NCBI GenBank assembly: GCA_025450255.1 | Contig: JANWHV010000003.1 | Coordinates: 1-8,186 of the forward strand | Origin: Chloroflexota bacterium | GTDB taxonomy: Bacteria; Chloroflexota; UBA5177; JANWHV01 | Direction of reading: 5' to 3' | DNA length: 8,186 nt | In this document: positions 6,259 through 8,186 of the stretch, piece by piece | Position numbering within the stretch: the stretch's first letter is position 1 | How the letters are laid out: each line of letters begins with the position of its first letter | Position numbers and translations under genes: made by a program | The notes under the pieces: model-generated | Databases searched by the model: none | Seen by the model: only the letters and a program-made list of their open reading frames with translations | What the model was told of the DNA's origin: nothing

Positions 6259-7755
6259 ATGGTTGCTCCCGCTGTAGACCCGCGGATCGGCACGTTCCTG
6301 GGCGGCAAGCCCAAGCGCATGCTGATCGGCGGCGAGTGGGTTGAGTCGGTTTCAGGCAAGACATTCGGTACGCACAACCCCGCCACGGGTGATGAGCTGG
6401 CGCAAGTCGCGGAGGGTGACGCCGCCGATATCGACCGTGCCGTCCGGGCCGCGCGGACGGCATTCGAGGATGGGCCATGGGGCACCATGACGGCGGCGGA
6501 CCGCTCGTCGTTAATCTGGAAGCTCGCCGATCTGATCGAAGAACATACCGAAGAGCTTGCCACCCTGGAGACGCTCGACAATGGGAAGCCAATCGTCGCC
6601 GCGCGGCGAGACGATGTCGGCGGCACGGTGGCCTATTTCCGCTACTACGCCGGATGGCCAACCAAGATCCAGGGCGACACCGTTCCTGTTTCCGTACCCG
6701 ACATGTTTAACTACACGTTGCGCCAGCCGGTGGGCGTGGTCGGTCAGATTATCCCCTGGAATTACCCCCTGATGATGTCGGCCTGGAAACTCGCACCCGC
6801 TCTCGCCGCGGGCTGCGCCATCGTGCTAAAGCCCGCCGAACAAACGCCGCTCAGCGCGTTGCTGCTCGGCGAGCTTATCCAGAGGGCCGGCATTCCGGAC
6901 GGCGTCGTGAACATTGTCCCCGGCTTCGGCGAGACCGCAGGAGCCGCGCTGGTACGCCATCCGGGCGTGGATACGATCGCTTTCACTGGCTCCACCGAAG
7001 TTGGCCGCTTGATCATGAAGAATGCCGCCGGCAACCTCAAAAAGGTCAGCCTCGAGCTAGGCGGCAAGAGCCCAAATATCATTTTCGCCGACGCGGACAT
7101 CGACGCGGCATCCGAGGGCGCCGCCTTCGGCATCTTCTACAACATGGGCCAGGACTGCACGGCCGGGTCGCGCGTCTTCGTGCAAGAATCCGTCTACGAC
7201 CGCGTGGCGTCGTACATCGCCGATTTTGCCGGAAAGCAGAAGGTCGGCAATGGCCTGGACGAGAGCACGGACATCGGGCCCCTGGTAACGCGCGAACAGC
7301 TCGATCGCGTGACGAACTATTTGAACGTTGGGAAGGGCGAGGGGGCACGCGTGCTCAGCGGCGGATCGCGCCTCACCGACGGCGATTTTGCGAGGGGCAA
7401 CTATGTTGCGCCTACCGTCTTCGCGCGCGCCAGCAATAGCATGCGCATTGCCCAGGAGGAGATATTCGGGCCCGTGGTTACGGTGATCCCATTCAAGGAC
7501 GCCGAGGACGTTGTCGCGGAAGCCAATAACATCGACTACGGGCTAGCGGCCGGCATCTGGAGCCGTGACATCGGCAAAGCGCACCGGCTGGCGGCGGCCA
7601 TCAAGGCGGGCACCGTGTGGGTGAACTGCTATGGACCGCTGGATCCCGGCTCTCCGTTCGGCGGCTTCAAGCAGAGCGGTATCGGTCGGGAAATGGGCTT
7701 CCACGGCATTGAGCTGTACACCGAGGTCAAAAGCGTCTGGGTCAACCTTGTGTGA
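6259..7755 (+). CDS. NAD(P)-dependent aldehyde dehydrogenase, ALDH1/2-like
   Basis: 498-residue cytoplasmic enzyme that oxidises an aldehyde to the carboxylic acid without CoA. All catalytic features of the classical family are visible: IIPWNYPLMM (164-173) with Asn168, cofactor-site Lys191 in VLKPAEQTP, the TGSTEVG turn (243-249), general-base Glu266 in LELGGKSP, nucleophile Cys300 in GQDCTAGSR, and EEIFGPV (400-406). The C-terminus PFGGFKQSGIGREMG (466-480) and YTEVKSVWVNL is typical of the betaine-aldehyde / phenylacetaldehyde / broad aldehyde group. The start ATG has GAGGAGG nine bases upstream. The 53-base gap after mmsA and the shared strand suggest one operon. It differs clearly from mmsA, so it is not a recent duplicate. 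The aldehyde could be one produced by the neighbouring aminotransferase, but substrate specificity cannot be read from sequence; betaine, phenylacetaldehyde or aminoaldehydes are all possible. Confidence 0.95.
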   Translation: MVAPAVDPRIGTFLGGKPKRMLIGGEWVESVSGKTFGTHNPATGDELAQVAEGDAADIDRAVRAARTAFEDGPWGTMTAADRSSLIWKLADLIEEHTEELATLETLDNGKPIVAARRDDVGGTVAYFRYYAGWPTKIQGDTVPVSVPDMFNYTLRQPVGVVGQIIPWNYPLMMSAWKLAPALAAGCAIVLKPAEQTPLSALLLGELIQRAGIPDGVVNIVPGFGETAGAALVRHPGVDTIAFTGSTEVGRLIMKNAAGNLKKVSLELGGKSPNIIFADADIDAASEGAAFGIFYNMGQDCTAGSRVFVQESVYDRVASYIADFAGKQKVGNGLDESTDIGPLVTREQLDRVTNYLNVGKGEGARVLSGGSRLTDGDFARGNYVAPTVFARASNSMRIAQEEIFGPVVTVIPFKDAEDVVAEANNIDYGLAAGIWSRDIGKAHRLAAAIKAGTVWVNCYGPLDPGSPFGGFKQSGIGREMGFHGIELYTEVKSVWVNLV

Positions 7756-7764
7756 CGAACAAAC

Positions 7765-7804
7765 CGGTCGATGAGGCGGCGGCGTGTCGCCGCGTCATCG
7801 ACCG
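7765..7804. terminator. Bidirectional terminator hairpin between convergent genes
   Basis: Arms CGGTCGATGA (7765-7774) and TCATCGACCG (7795-7804) are perfect 10-bp complements. After one G-G mismatch a further six GC pairs (7776-7781 with 7788-7793) continue the stem to a short loop. It lies between the stop of the plus-strand aldehyde dehydrogenase and the stop of the minus-strand YbaK-like gene. Read on the minus strand it is followed by GTTTGTT, a modest T-run; on the plus side there is none. It probably ends transcription from the minus side and blocks read-through from both. Confidence 0.7.
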
Positions 7805-7816
7805 CGCCGAGCCTCG

Positions 7817-8186
7817 TCACGGCGACCGCCGGCCGTGGACCTCGGCAATCTGCGCGACAGTGGCGCGACGCAGCTCTTCCGGTGCGATACGCGCAACCCA
7901 CGCGCGATCGCCCGTGCTGGCGTACACAAACTGGCGTGACAGTAACGAACGCTCCATGACGGTCGGCAGCCCCGTGATGAATGGAACCTCCCACCATTCC
8001 AGCGCCGGCGGCGCCGCGGCCTCGGGCGCTTGTAGCTGAAAGCGAGCGAGCCAGGCCCGCAGTCGGCGCGGACCCGGCAAACGCACGCGCTTGGCGCCGA
8101 CAGTCTCGGCGATGCTTGTCAGCGCGACGCGTTTCCCGCCGAGGCCCAGCACCGCGAGATAGTCTCCGTCAGCCTCCACGATGGCC
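7817..8186 (-). CDS. YbaK/EbsC-like (aminoacyl-tRNA editing domain) protein, C-terminal part; truncated at right edge
   Basis: The frame is open to the window edge, so the N-terminus is missing; about 123 residues are visible. Resemblance to the YbaK/prolyl-tRNA editing domain: an acidic strand (IVEADGDYLAVLGLGGKRV), then a helix SIAETVGAKRVRLPGP like the family's basic-residue segment, then LPTVMERSLLSRQFVYASTGDR, matching the usual 'lPtxvDxxLl...vyxxxGdr' portion. A closing IAPEELRRATVAQIAEV helix matches the C-terminus. Such proteins hydrolyse mischarged tRNAs (for example Cys-tRNAPro) in trans. The catalytic lysine would lie upstream, outside the window. The canonical G-x-x-x-P loop is not seen; an Ala/Pro-rich stretch (QAPEAAAPPALEWW) stands there, so editing activity is doubtful. 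It is convergent with the aldehyde dehydrogenase operon and unlikely to be functionally linked. The family call is by recognition only and is moderate. Confidence 0.6.
   Translation of the reverse strand, partial: AIVEADGDYLAVLGLGGKRVALTSIAETVGAKRVRLPGPRRLRAWLARFQLQAPEAAAPPALEWWEVPFITGLPTVMERSLLSRQFVYASTGDRAWVARIAPEELRRATVAQIAEVHGRRSP

Noticed and set aside
5993..7348. Minus-strand frames opposite the end of mmsA and the second aldehyde dehydrogenase
   Set aside because: Arg/Pro/Ser-rich shadow translations with no motif, fully inside confirmed genes.
1..8186. Insertion sequences, CRISPR arrays, tRNA or phage genes
   Set aside because: No transposase or integrase motifs, no regularly spaced repeats and no tRNA-like cloverleaf were seen. 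The genes are continuous housekeeping or catabolic types.

Overview
The window is GC-rich chromosomal DNA from an unidentified bacterium. I see no mobile element, CRISPR array, rRNA or tRNA. Strong AGGAGG-type ribosome sites, tight gene packing and a binding protein with a Sec signal but no lipobox cysteine suggest a diderm (Gram-negative type) or a related high-GC lineage. The sequence does not settle the phylum.

Layout. A divergent control region at about 4500-4717 separates two transcription units. Leftward (minus strand) run an ABC ATPase (3554-4558, true start uncertain), a first permease (2607-3557, overlapping the ATPase stop by ATGA), a second and different permease (1740-2582), a periplasmic NMT1/THI5-like substrate-binding protein (555-1595), and the N-terminal third of a class III PLP-dependent aminotransferase (from 461, running off the left edge). 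A 14-bp-stem hairpin lies between the last two. Rightward (plus strand) run a CoA-acylating (methyl)malonate-semialdehyde dehydrogenase, mmsA (4718-6205), and a second, classical NAD(P)-dependent aldehyde dehydrogenase (6259-7755). A strong inverted repeat (7765-7804) then separates this unit from a convergent, partial YbaK/EbsC-like gene (7817 to the right edge).

How the genes may work together (inference). The transporter belongs to the family that takes up thiamin-precursor pyrimidines, riboflavin, sulfonates and similar small molecules. An omega-amino-acid:pyruvate-type aminotransferase beside a malonate-semialdehyde dehydrogenase fits a route from amine or beta-amino acid to semialdehyde to acyl-CoA. 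One example is pyrimidine to beta-alanine to malonate semialdehyde to acetyl-CoA. The second aldehyde dehydrogenase could oxidise another aldehyde made by the same aminotransferase. The genes that would prove a pyrimidine route, such as dihydropyrimidinase and beta-ureidopropionase, are not in the window.

The most noteworthy non-coding signal is in the divergent region. A near-consensus promoter for the transporter operon (TTGACA, 17 bp, TACACT) has a dyad in its spacer (ACACCCC-N7-GGGGTGT). A third copy of the same half-site lies 43 bp away. This promoter lies inside the open reading frame of the ATPase, so the ATPase probably starts further downstream than its first ATG.
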